From contig JAUDYN010000004.1 in assembly GCA_030407005.1 (NCBI GenBank), positions 1,178,001-1,242,000 of the forward strand: a DNA stretch of 64,000 nt. Reading direction: 5' to 3'. This stretch comes from Desarmillaria ectypa (lineage: Eukaryota > Basidiomycota > Agaricomycetes > Agaricales > Physalacriaceae). Below, in pieces: positions 1 to 10,418 of this stretch (its first letter is position 1; each line of letters begins with the position of its first letter). Position numbers and translations under genes: made by a program. The notes under the pieces are model-generated. The model ran no database searches. It was not told the DNA's origin and was given only the letters and a program-made list of their open reading frames with translations.

Positions 1-672
1 TCTCAGGCTCAAAGCCCTGGAAATAGATCCCTGGCAGAGGGGTGGAAGAGACTTCTGTCCTGGTTTGCCCGTATCCAGGAATTGATGATGGCAGCCTGGT
101 CTGGGCCTCGAATAGGGTCCTCTCAATTAAGGGCCAGCCACTCATCCATCTCTGGTCTGGGCTCATTCCAGAGGTCTCAGGCTTCAACATCTTGGTGTTG
201 AACTTCCCATGTGGCAGTCCTGAAGGGACCAAATATTCTTTGGTCGACCTTGGAGAGGTCAGGCTAGATAAAATCCCCCCCATTTGGGTTGAAGAGGTTA
301 TCAGGAGCACAGGGAGGGGCCAGAGTCAGGGCGTTGTACTTCCCATCAGACTCGTCATCAGAGATTTCGATGACGGGGAGGGAGAAGGTGGAGATTGACC
401 CTCCTTGAGGCTAATTTTCATGGCCCCAAGGGCTGTAGGGGTGGTTTCAATCCATGGTAGGATCGTCAGGGTTTCAGGGTCCATGGTAGGACCCATTGTC
501 ACTGTCTGGAGAGGGAGAGCAGGAATGTACATGCTAGTGTTGCTGGTCGAGGGTGGGGGTTGTGGGATGAGGGGGAGGGCTCGGGTAAGGGGGCAGAGCA
601 TCGTCAAGCATAACCCAAATATCCCTCACATATTCTTGGGCCACTGTGTAGGCAGCAGTAGGTTGTTCCATC
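1..672 (-). pseudogene. Gag-like fragment of a decayed retroelement, truncated by the window edge
   Basis: Read on the minus strand from an ATG near 672, the sequence begins MEQPTAAYTVAQEY and runs through a Pro/Ser/Thr-rich stretch into an acidic patch with ISDDESDGK, then into a region with several in-frame stops. The Pro-rich N-terminus and later decay suit the gag end of a fungal LTR element. The open frames on the plus strand (42-398, 405-686) are antisense shadows of it. No capsid or zinc knuckle is visible, so the family is inferred from context: it lies against other retroelement pieces. It could also be a decayed unrelated host gene. Confidence 0.35.
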
Positions 673-1180
673 TGGTACCAGAGTAGAACTGCCCATGCTG
701 ATATGCCATCTATGCATTCACACCTAGATTTTGTGATTTTGTAACAATACTATTGCACATCTATTCAATACTAGTGATACATAGAGGACTATAGCTGAGG
801 CTTTGAGCTGATAGTTAAAAGCAGTAAGCAACTGGTAGAGCCAGAACTTAGATGCAACATCATTAGTGGGTTAAATCTACCAGCCAGCCAGACTAGTAAC
901 TCGAATGCTAGCAGGACTAAGTGAAATACAGCCACTAGCAAACAAAGGATGCTACTAGCACACCAAAACCAGGAGCAGAGTACACAGATCTCATCAAGTT
1001 CTGTCACTAGCAGCCCAGACTGGGCATAAATGCCTAAGTCAGGATAACTAGTCACATGGCAATCTTGAAACAGGACTTAGAAATAAATTAGGAATGGATT
1101 AACCTTGAGCCCAGATCCAACTATTTTGATATAGATCTCTTATGATCAATGCTAGTGGAGCTGGACTGCACCCTCAATCA
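673..1180. other. Non-coding transposon-flank sequence
   Basis: No coding region is supportable. The stretch is AT-rich and unusually dense in CTAG tetranucleotides, a property it shares with the LTR-like repeat that follows. It may be part of an LTR or leader belonging to the minus-strand gag fragment next to it, but no second copy of it was seen in the window. Confidence 0.4.
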
Positions 1181-2018
1181 TGATCGGATAGCTGTTACAG
1201 GTACCAATATCCAGATATTCATATAACTGCATTACTAGGGTATGTAGTTGTGCCAAGGGTGCGGAAAGACCAACTGTGGAGTCTCTAGACCAAATATTTG
1301 AAAAGAAAACTGACTAGACTGACTATTGTGTGATTATTCACCATTATTTGTGACTAGCCAAGAAATCCTTACCAATATACCCTATACCCAGATGATATTT
1401 ATAGTTCTGCCTCAGTAGTAGATAAGTAGTGGGATGGGCACTTGTGCAAAGCAGGCAAGCCATCCCCGCAGTTGAGCCCTCACTGGTAGTAACTGGTGTC
1501 CCCAATTAAAGGCTTTTGTGCTTAACCTCGACAAAGTGATTAATAGTTGCTAAGTCACCCATAGAATTGCATTGAATTGAAGTCCATTAGAGTCACTGTT
1601 GTGTCCTGCAAAGGTCCAGAGTGTTTTGAAGTTAGTTCAAGCAAAGTTCTCAGAGTTATAGTATCATTCTTAGGCCAAGAGTGCCACTAGTTAGCCAAGA
1701 GTGCGACTGGTCAAGTGTTTATCACTTGTAGGAAGCAGTATAGGGCCAAGAGTGCCACCAGTCTGAAGCAGTTTCAGTCAGAACAAGTGCAGTAACTCAA
1801 ACTAAGTCACTCTTATCCAATTGTGTCTTACCCACCTCACTAGTATGAGTAGTACTTTGTATAAACTCACTAGTAATGAATAAAACATCTTAAAGACAAT
1901 TGTACTTGATTATTGAAGTCTGCAGAGTGCTTCCATCATACTTGAAACTGCTCAAATTCAATATTGGTGATTAAGTGTAGAGTAGTAAGAGGTTTAGTGT
2001 GATTGGTGTTCATTGCCA
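1181..2018. repeat. LTR-like direct repeat, copy 1 (~838 bp)
   Basis: This copy starts TGATCGGATAGCTGTTACAG and ends in ATTGCCA, so it has the TG...CA termini of an LTR. A second copy with the same order of blocks lies at 9398-10190. Shared landmarks include the core CATATAACTGCATTACTAG, repeated short 'gccaagagtgc' units, an AATAAA-type signal near the 3' end and the closing tract AGAGTAGTAAGAGGTTTAGT. Homology stops abruptly at both ends. No target-site duplication was found around this copy, or between its left flank and the right flank of the other. It has no coding content and is probably a solo LTR. Confidence 0.75.
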
Positions 2019-2038
2019 TTCCCTAATTCTTTTGTCAC

Positions 2039-2400
2039 TTGCCATTACCAAGCACATCAATGGACTACTTGGTCAAGTGGAAAGGATGGACCTGTGAACA
2101 CAATTTATGGGTTCGAGAAAATGAGATGACAAACACACTGGAAGTGATCCAAGAGTACCAGGCCAGCATAAACCACACCATATACACTCCAAAAATTGTA
2201 ACCAACAATAAAACAGTGGTCAAGATCCTAGACTATGAATACTCAGAACACAGCGACATAGCTTACCTTGCTGAATGAAAAGATGGATACACAAAGTGGA
2301 TTATTAATCCAGATGAGAATGTATGGAAAAAATTGATTGACCAGTACTGGGTCAGTCAAATTGCAACTCAATTTGATACCCCCAAAGAAGAGCCTTAGCA
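2039..2400 (+). pseudogene. Chromodomain tail of a Ty3/gypsy integrase (3' end of a pol gene)
   Basis: The translation contains DYLVKWKGWTCEHNLWV followed by an acidic helix, the typical chromodomain found at the C-terminus of chromovirus integrases. A homologous segment sits at about 8390-8755 at the end of the main element's pol. The rest of this pol is missing: the LTR-like repeat ending at 2018 abuts it. A TGA stop at 2276-2278 interrupts the frame, and the codons after it are still readable as the pol tail up to the LTR at 2431. Confidence 0.7.
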
Positions 2401-2430
2401 GTCAGGATGACTGCTTTAACAAGAGGGTAA

Positions 2431-2847
2431 TATTATAATTTTTCTGTCATCTTATCTTATCTGAGTCATATCCATGACTCATTCATCTAATCTAGCAATG
2501 ATTCTGACTTATATCTAGCTACTCGCTGACAACTACCCTCATTCTCACCATCTGTCACCCCAGACACTTTCTATTGGTTGTATGATCCTTCTGGACCATT
2601 CCACTTTGACACCATTCATGCATGGACTCTAGTGTTTCATCTATATATATTACCATAGAAATAGTATATAAACAGAGTAAACTACACAGTTGTACTCTAT
2701 CTTTTGACTAAACTTGAATCATATACTCCTTATTCTCACATACTGAAGACCATGCTTAAATCTCTACTCGGGTAATTGTTCAAACACGTAATAGCCCCTA
2801 GAGATCAGCTGACATCCCAAGTCTTATGATTAAGGCAGTACCTAACA
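2431..2847. repeat. LTR (~417 bp) of a Ty3/gypsy element
   Basis: It begins right after a purine run (AAGAGGGTAA) that looks like the polypurine tract of the pol tail, and ends in CTAACA before the gag region. A TATATAAA-type box near 2650-2670 and the following CTCTATCTTTTGACTAAA tract match the LTR at 8771-9164. The U3 parts of the two LTRs differ strongly, so they may not be sister LTRs of one insertion. Confidence 0.6.
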
Positions 2848-2939
2848 ATCGCATTTGGTATTGTTTGCGACCTCTCACTTTGAAGGGGCTGCCAAGGATT
2901 GATGGGTCTATAAGAGACCTAAATTTGGGTTGGGAATGT

Positions 2940-5030
2940 CTATGATGGCACTCTCACTCACTTCCAATATCCATCATAGGAAGACTTTGTTGATATGGTC
3001 TTTCATCAATTTAGAGACCTAGCAATTGAAAAAGTCCATAAGAAGCAGATATTTGACCTCCAGATGAGAACACAGCCCACCTTCCATTACTTTCAGAAAC
3101 TGGAGGAGGAAGCAAAACTAACAGGCTGATGAACTGATGAACATGAGTGCAGTGTCATGGTAAAGGCTATATATCTAGGAGTACCAACTTTCTACATAAC
3201 CTTTATCTCCAATATGGGCATTAATATTCTATGCACATATCTGGAGTAGAAGGAGAGAATATCCCATATGTACAAAGAGAGATAGCAAAAATGGGTATTC
3301 GACTAGATGGTAGGAATTTCACAGGATGGGCAGAAGAAGGACTCCCACCCCAACCCCCAACAACAACACTCCAGTGGCAAAGCTGCCACTGGAGCAACAA
3401 GTTTCTCAGCCCCAAAGTTGATGGCCCATGCAGAACCCAGTTGGGATAGTGGATCAAGCTGATGAATGACATACAGGGGATTGGGGCAGCCAATGGAGGT
3501 AGACTGACAAAAAGCAGAAGGAAGATGCTTCTAGTGTAATGAGAAGAGCCACATAGCCAAGGAATGCTCTAGAAGAAAGGACTTCAAGAATGTTAGATCA
3601 GTAGAGCCCATTAACAAAGTGGTGCCACCTATGGCCAAGATTGAGAAGGTAAAAGAATAGGTCAACAAGAGTTCAATTCTTCTTGCTCAACCTATACCTC
3701 CAGTGATGAGTCCTCAGTTTCTGTGGGTCAGACTTATGTACATGTATTAGGACATAAAAGCATAAAAAAATATATGACTTTGTTACAGACTCTAAAGCCA
3801 AAGAACCCCAAAGAATTGAATAGAAACAGGTACATCACACTTCTTAAAGATGCTGACATAATTATATATAGTGAATCCCAAGCCTCCAATGAAGTAATGG
3901 AACTGTCAGATGGTACTAACAGTCCCATAAAGTCCAACAAGCTTATCTTGGTAAGCACACTGGACATGTGAGTAAAACTGCAGACTAGAGTAAGTAAATG
4001 GGATGCCCTAGGGCCTCTGAAGCCAAAAACCCCCATGCCTCTATTTAGGGAGCCAAGTCATACTTTGCTAGGATTGGTGGGGGAAGGAGCTTACCAAGCA
4101 GCCCAAGGAACTGAAGATCCTTCATAGGCATGAGCACAGTCCTCCTAATGGTGTGTGCACTCCAAGGTAAGATGATAGTCAATCCCAACCTGACTCATCC
4201 CAATTGGCTGGCATGGAAGACCATGTGGTGATGACATATACTGTATCAGTTCTGGAACCTGCATCTGACAATAGTCATGAAGATGGTAGAGTCACTGCCA
4301 TCAAACCAGTGCAGGTGCAGGCCAAAGAACAGAAGGAAGCTGCTGGCACCCAGGTGGTAAAAAGAGGGCATCTGAACTAGAAACTGAAAGTTTGGCTGAG
4401 TCTGGCAAGACCTCAGTCTAGCTCCATCAAGAAAAGTATTGACCAGAGGTATGGTAGTGAGCCTCCTGACTCAAGGGAAAAAGTATTGGTTGAGCTGCTA
4501 GTGCTGACAGATCCCAACTCTGACAATGCAGAATGAATGCTGACTTCACCAGTTGACATCCCTGGAGATCAGAGTGCAGCTACCTGTCACTCATCACTGG
4601 TAACACTCACAACAGCTGTGAGAAAGAAACCTGCTAGTGCCCAGGCAGTAAAGAGGGGGCACTTCAACAGAATCACCATTGTTGAAGTATCTGACAAAGA
4701 AGATGACATGGCATTCCAGATCTGGAAAGCCAAACAAACCCCAAAACTCAAACTACTCCCTAACAAGGGGGTACCAACTCCCAAAACCCTGATAAACTCA
4801 AAAGAACCCAATCATGTGTGGTACAGACTATTTGGAGTCAACTGGACCTTACATGCTGTCTGTACTACTAGAAACTTGGCAGTTGCTAAAGCCATCCTCT
4901 CTATTTGGATTCATCCCAAATGACTTGGAGAACTCACTGAAGAACTCATCCAAAGTTTAAAGACTGAAGAGAGCCTAGCCCATAAAAAGCTCTATGAACT
5001 TCATGAATCAATTCAATATATCTGTGGTAC
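2940..5030 (+). pseudogene. Gag region of the Ty3/gypsy element
   Basis: The frame around 2980-3130 reads FVDMVFHQFRDLAIEKVHKK and then YFQKLEEEAKLTG, followed by a run like VKAIYLGVPTFYITFI. These match the capsid domain of basidiomycete gypsy elements (the YFQKLE-x-EAKLAG and GVP-S-Y blocks). Arginines expected after the LTG are replaced by stop codons. From about 3600 to 5030 the frame becomes low-complexity and discontinuous. It is the gag-pol linker, with fragments readable at 3723-3971 and 4537-4923 but no domain I can name. Confidence 0.65.
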
Positions 5031-5034
5031 TAAA

Positions 5035-8000
5035 AATTCTGGATGGGATTTCTTGGTGGAGGTCCAGTTGGCTTCCTGTACTGGGAAACAGATGTTAACA
5101 ACCAGGGCATTGTTAGACAGTAGCTGCACAGGCAGCTCAATCAACTGAAGCTATGTTCAACAACACCAGTTGGACACCCAAAAAGCTGCCATTCTCATTC
5201 CAGTCTATAATGCAGATAGAATCTGTAATAAGACAGATGATATTACCAAATTTGTGGAAATCCAGATGACCATCAGAGATCATACCAAGTGAATTGACCT
5301 AGCAGTCATGGACTTAGGCTCCAAGACAATGTATCTGGGGCATGACTGGCTTAAGTGCCATAATCCATTAATAAACTGGAAAATGGGCCAAATGACATTT
5401 GAATGCTGCTCCTGTGTCAAAGGCCTGTTCTCTCTCCCTGATGCAGATGATGGAGATCAATGGGACAAAGAGCTAGAAGAGGGAGAAAGTATTCTGGCAA
5501 TCAATATGCAGGAAGAAATCCTTCTATGAGCAGTACACCATGCCAATGAAATGGCAGCAGCAGCAAATGTAGAAAAGCTGAAGAAGATGTTTGAGGAACT
5601 GGTACCCTCTCAATATCAGAGCTTTAGAGATATATTCTCAAAAAAAAGCTTTGATGAACTCTCCAAACAGAAGACTTGGAATCATGCTATCGAGCTAATC
5701 TCCAATGCTAAATCCATGCTAGACTGCAAAGTCTACCTGCTCAATTGTAATGAGCAAGAACAATTGGATAAATTCCTTGACAAAAATCTGGACTCCAGGT
5801 GAATCTATCCCTCTAAATCTCCTTTCACTTCATCCTTTTTCTTTGTCAAAAAGAAAGATAGATCTCTATATCCAGTACAAGATTATCAGAAGTTAAACAA
5901 AATGACAATCAAAAACCACTATCCCCTTCTCTTAATTTCTGAACTCATCAATAAACTATGTGGAGCCAAGTATTTCTCTAAACTGGACATTAGATGGGGC
6001 TACAACAATGTATGAATCTGTGATGGGGATGAAGAAAAAGCAGCTTTCTGAACTAACCAAGGACTTTTGAACCCACAGTTATGTTCTTTGGCCTCATGAA
6101 TTTACTCACCACATTTCAGTGGATGATGAATGATATTTTCAAGGACCTCATTGCCAGAGGAAAGGTCACCATCTATCTTGACAATATTCTCATTTTCACC
6201 AAGTCACTCTCCAAACACCAAATCATCATATGACAAGTCCTCCAGTGATTACAAGAAAACAAATTATTCCTAAAAGCAGAAAAGTGTGAATTCAAAGTAC
6301 TTGAGACTGAGTACTTAGGAGTAATCATCAGCAAAGATGTCATTCACATGAACCCCATCAAGGTCACTGGAATCACAGAATGGCCAACCCCTACAAAGAA
6401 AAAGAAACTTCAATCCTTTTTAGGGTTCACTAATTTCTATTGAAAATTCATTCATGACTATTTCAAAATAGTCAGACCTCTAACACAGTTAACAGACAAA
6501 GTTGACTGGACATGAGAACCAGAACAGGAAAAAGCATTCATCCAACTTAAACAACTGATGACCACCAATATTGTCCTAACAATCCCCTCTGATGAAGGAA
6601 AATTCAGAGTAGAAGCAGACTCAAGTGATGGAGCCATTGGTGCTGTTCTCTCTCAGGAACAAAATAGGAAATGGAGACCAGTTGTGTTCATGTCCAAAGC
6701 CTTGACTATGACTGAACAGAACTATGAAATATATGGCAAGGAGCTGTTGGCAATCATGCTAGCACTAGAGGAATAGTAACATTATTTGATGGATGCCAAA
6801 GAGGAAATCAAGATATGGACAGATCATCAAAATCTTCAATATTTCTGCAAACTGCAGAAGTTGAACTATCAACAAGCTTGATGGGTCATCAAATTAGCTA
6901 AATATCACTTCATTCTCCAGCACAAGGCCAGAATAGCAAACAAGAAGGCTGATTTGCTCAGCTGATGTGATAATCATGATCAAGGAAAAGAGGACAATAA
7001 GGATGTAGTCATTCTTTATCCAGAATATTTCCAGGCACTTGTGTTGCCCACCTATGATGAACAGATCATATATATCAAAGATGCTACTTGACAACAGAAG
7101 CAGTGAGATTCAGAGATTGAAAAATCCCTTAATCACAAATGAGGAATCACTCAGAAGGATGACCTTCTCTGGTACAATGGATGAATCTATATCCTAAAAG
7201 ATGAAAGTCTGTGAGGAGGAATCATTGCTCAACACTATGATCACATAACAGTTGGACATCCTGGAATTGCTAAAACCACCAAATTAATCCTACAAGATTA
7301 TTGGTGGCCCAAAGCAAAATGAGACATGAAAATCTATATCAAAGAATGTGAAACCTGCCAAAGAACCAAAAGCAATACTCAGGCAAAGGCTGCTCCACTC
7401 TATCCCAATGCCATTTCAGATGCCCCCTGGACTCATATTTCTGTTGACATGATTACTGGACTCCCAGAATCAGAAGGCTACAATGCTTTACTCATCATTG
7501 TTAATCAATTCTCCAAGAATATCATCCCAGTTCTGTGTCATAAAGAACTCTCTGCTGAAGGATGGGCATGCATCCTCCAAAATCATATCTATGCTAAGTA
7601 CAGGATGCCACAGGTTGTCATTTCTGACTGAGGTCCTCAATTCATATCTACATTCATGAAGGAACTCTATAGAATGCTGGATATAACCCAGAATGCATCT
7701 ATGGCATATCATCTGCAGACTGACAGACAAATGGAACAAGTTAATCAAGAAATTGAAAAGTATCTACAAATCTTTGTCAACCACTGACAGACTGATTGGG
7801 TGGAATAGTTACCACTCACAGAATTTGCACATAATAACTGAGTGTATTCAGCAACAGGAAAAAGCCTATTCATGGCCCTATATGAAAGACATCCTCAACT
7901 CCTTCCAGATTCTATGTAAAAAACACAATTCACTAATCTCTTGGCCATAGAATTTGCAGAAACAATGGCTCAAGTCCACAAGGAGGTCCATGATGTGTTG

Positions 8001-8756
8001 AAAAAGGCAGCAGTGCAGATGAAGGCACAATACAATAAAAGAAAGCAACCAGCATAACAATATCAAGTCAGTGATCAAGTATGGCTCAACACAACTAATC
8101 TCCATCTTCCATGACCCAAGAAAAAACTTGATGACAAATGAACAGGTCCATCCAAAATCCTCAAAAAAGCAGGGGTGACAATGTATAAATTGAAACTGCC
8201 ACCATACTGGAAGATACACCCCAGATTCAATGAAAAGTTGTTAACCCCATATGTTGCACCATCATTCCCAAACCAGCAACAGCCACCACTCCCACCTCCC
8301 AATCTTGTAGACAGACAGGAGAAATACAAAATTAAAGAAGTATTAGACTCTCACACTCATTGAGTACAAGCAAAGAAAGAACAATCATCCAAGATAGTCA
8401 CTGACTATCTTGTCAAATGGAAAGGATGGACTAGGGAACACAACTCATGGGTCTAAGAAACAGAGATGACAAATGCAAGAGATGCAATTCTGGAGTACAA
8501 AGCTAATGTCAACCATGCTTTACACACCACCAAAATTGTAACCAAGGACAAAATCATAACTCATCTACTTGATCATGAATATTTGGACCATGGCAACATT
8601 GCCTATTTAGCCCAACAGAAAGACTGACTTCAAAAATAGATTGTCAACCCAGATAAAGATGTGTGGAAACACCTGATTAATCAATACTGGGTCAATCAAG
8701 CAAAATCACAACTCAAAATCTCTGAAGAGGAACCATAGCAGTTGGGATGACTGCTT
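5035..8756 (+). pseudogene. Pol: protease, reverse transcriptase, RNase H, integrase, chromodomain (degenerate)
   Basis: Protease: RALLDSSCTGSSI (about 5104-5142), where the usual D-S-G active-site glycine reads as serine. RT: the YFSKLDIRWGYNNV block (about 5970-6010), a frameshift near 6067, then YLDNILIF (about 6173) in place of the catalytic YLDDILIF. RNase H: FRVEADSSDGAIGAVLSQ (about 6601). Integrase: an HHCC finger ending CETCQRTK (about 7350-7380), SVDMITGLP (first Asp), VVISD-stop-GPQF (second Asp, arginine codon now TGA) and VNQEIEKYL (third acidic residue, about 7740). A GPY-like module and a chromodomain (DYLVKWKGWTREHNSWV, about 8404) close the gene. Many in-frame TGA codons make it non-functional. 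Confidence 0.85.
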
Positions 8757-8770
8757 TAACAAGGGGGTAA

Positions 8771-9164
8771 TATTACAATTTTTCATTATCTTATCACAAT
8801 TCACATTGCAGTACTTACACAACATCATCATATCTGCTAAAACACCAATATTCAGTCCAAACAAGCCTCTCACATCCCATGTATTCCCAATCCTATCTAT
8901 CTGGTTGGCCCATGGTCATGTGACTTCTAATCCTTTCACACATAAACACTCACATTTCACCTATTAATAAACCCTATACTTTCATATATAAAGTAGTGAG
9001 ACCTTGTACTTAGTCTCTATCTTCTGACTAAATTGCATCTATAAACCATCTATTACACTTCTCTAAAGACTAGCTGTCCTCTTAATAATAGGTGATTGTC
9101 TGAATGTGAGGCAGCCCAAGAGTAATGCATGTCCCAAGATCACATGTTAGATCAGGCTGTAACA
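8771..9164. repeat. LTR (~394 bp) at the 3' side of the Ty3/gypsy element
   Basis: It follows the purine tract AAGGGGGTAA directly and starts TATTACAATTTTT, like the LTR at 2431. It ends CTGTAACA, complementary in style to a TGTTAC-type 5' end, and contains a TATATAAAG box near 8983. Similarity to the other LTR is clear at the 5' terminus and in the region after the TATA box, but weak in U3. Confidence 0.65.
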
Positions 9165-9397
9165 CTTTCTGACAATGAATGAGAGTTAGAAGGTGAAACT
9201 ATTCTTGCAGTCAACTTCAATGAAGTCATCAAGATCTGAGCAATTTATAGAGTCAATAACTTTATGGCCAAGGCCAACAAAGAAAAGAAGAAGAAGTCTT
9301 TTGAGAAAACAGTCCCTAAGCCATATCAAGACTTCAAAGACTTATTTGACAAAGAGAACTTTGATAAGCTTTCTGAATAAAAGCACACTCTTGATCA
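9165..9397 (+). pseudogene. Second gypsy pol fragment (protease-RT linker)
   Basis: Translation gives an acidic E-GETILAVNFNEV block followed by VPKPYQDFKDLFDKENFDKL and a damaged H-TLDHD. This is homologous to 5470-5690 of the main element (EGESILAINMQEE, then the VPSQYQSFRDIFSKKSFDEL block). It is therefore a piece of another, related pol gene lying between an LTR and the repeat at 9398. Stops occur where arginine or tryptophan codons are expected. Confidence 0.65.
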
Positions 9398-10190
9398 TGA
9401 TTGAATAGCTGTTACAGGCATTAATATCCATATATTCATATAACTGCATTACTAGAGTATATAGTTAGGCCAAGAGTGTGGAAAGACTGAATGTAGAGTC
9501 TCTAGACTGACCATTTGAAAAAAAACAGACTAGACCAATTATTGTATGATTATTCATCATTATTTGTGATTAGCCAAGAAATCTTTACCAATATATCCTA
9601 TACCTAGATGATATTTATAGTTCTGTCTCAGTAGTATATAAGTAAGAGGATGAATGCTTATGTAAACTAGGCAAGCTATCCCTGCAGTTGAGCCTTCACT
9701 GGTAATAACTGGTGTCTCTAACTAAAGGCTTTTATGCTTAACCTCAATGAATTGATTAATAGTCAATTTGAAGTTTATTAGAGTACACTGTTGCATCCTG
9801 CAAAGGTCCAGAATATTTTGAAGTTAGTTCAAGCAAAGTTCTTGGAGTTATAGTATTATTCTTAGGCCAAGAGTGCAGCTAGTCAAGTGTTTATCACTTG
9901 TAGGAAGCAGTATAAGGCCAAGAGTGCTACCAGTCTGAAGCAGTTTTAGTCAGAGCAAGCACAGTAGCTCAAACCAAGTCACTCTTTATCCAATTGTGTC
10001 TTACCAACCCTGTTAGTGTGAGTAGTACTTTGTATAACTCACTAGTAATAAATAAAACATCTTTAAGATAACTGTACTTGATTATTGAAGTCTGCAGAGT
10101 GCTTCCATTATACTTGAAACCACATGAATTCAGTATTGGTGATTAAGTGTAGAGTAGTAAGAGGTTTAGTATGATTAGTATTTATTGCCA
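9398..10190. repeat. LTR-like direct repeat, copy 2 (~793 bp)
   Basis: It matches the copy at 1181-2018 over its whole length, with many transitions and a few small deletions. It starts TGATTGAATAGCTGTTACAG and ends ATTGCCA. Many differences from copy 1 are TG or CA where copy 1 still has CG, so this copy appears more mutated. It ends 228 bp from the stop codon of the MFS pseudogene. Confidence 0.75.
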
Positions 10191-10418
10191 TGTTAAACCT
10201 CTCACCTTCAGAATTCCTAACTGAGCAGAAAATGCTTGTACAATCATGGAAGCATTTACTCCAGAAGGATGATACAAAAAGAAATTGCAATTATAAACTA
10301 ATTGTTGTTTGCATGTTCATAAGTGATTACTTAGTCTATAGCCTATTATATGATATTTCTACTTGCTTCTCTGAGCATTTCAAGATTATGCTGACAGTTC
10401 TTTAGCTGCTTTCTCAGT

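Larger units (their letters stand above)
2431..9164 (+). mobile_element. Decayed Ty3/gypsy (chromovirus-type) LTR retrotransposon
   Basis: In order on the plus strand lie an LTR, a gag capsid region, an aspartic protease, reverse transcriptase, RNase H, an integrase with an HHCC finger and DDE core, a chromodomain and an LTR. The protease-RT-RH-IN order defines the Ty3/gypsy (Metaviridae-type) class of cellular elements, and the chromodomain marks the chromovirus lineage. Coding is broken by numerous TGA stops, mostly where CGA or TGG codons are expected, and by frameshifts. I count one CpG between 5041 and 6040. The element is dead. Confidence 0.85.

Noticed and set aside
42..686. Plus-strand frames of 93-118 codons at the left edge
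   Set aside because: The minus strand reads a more convincing retroelement gag start with an acidic patch; these are shadows.
1181..10190. A simple nested insertion (outer LTR element 1181-10190 with the gypsy element inside)
   Set aside because: No target-site duplication at the outer or inner borders, and the sequences on each side of the inner element are different pol segments, not two halves of one interrupted gene.
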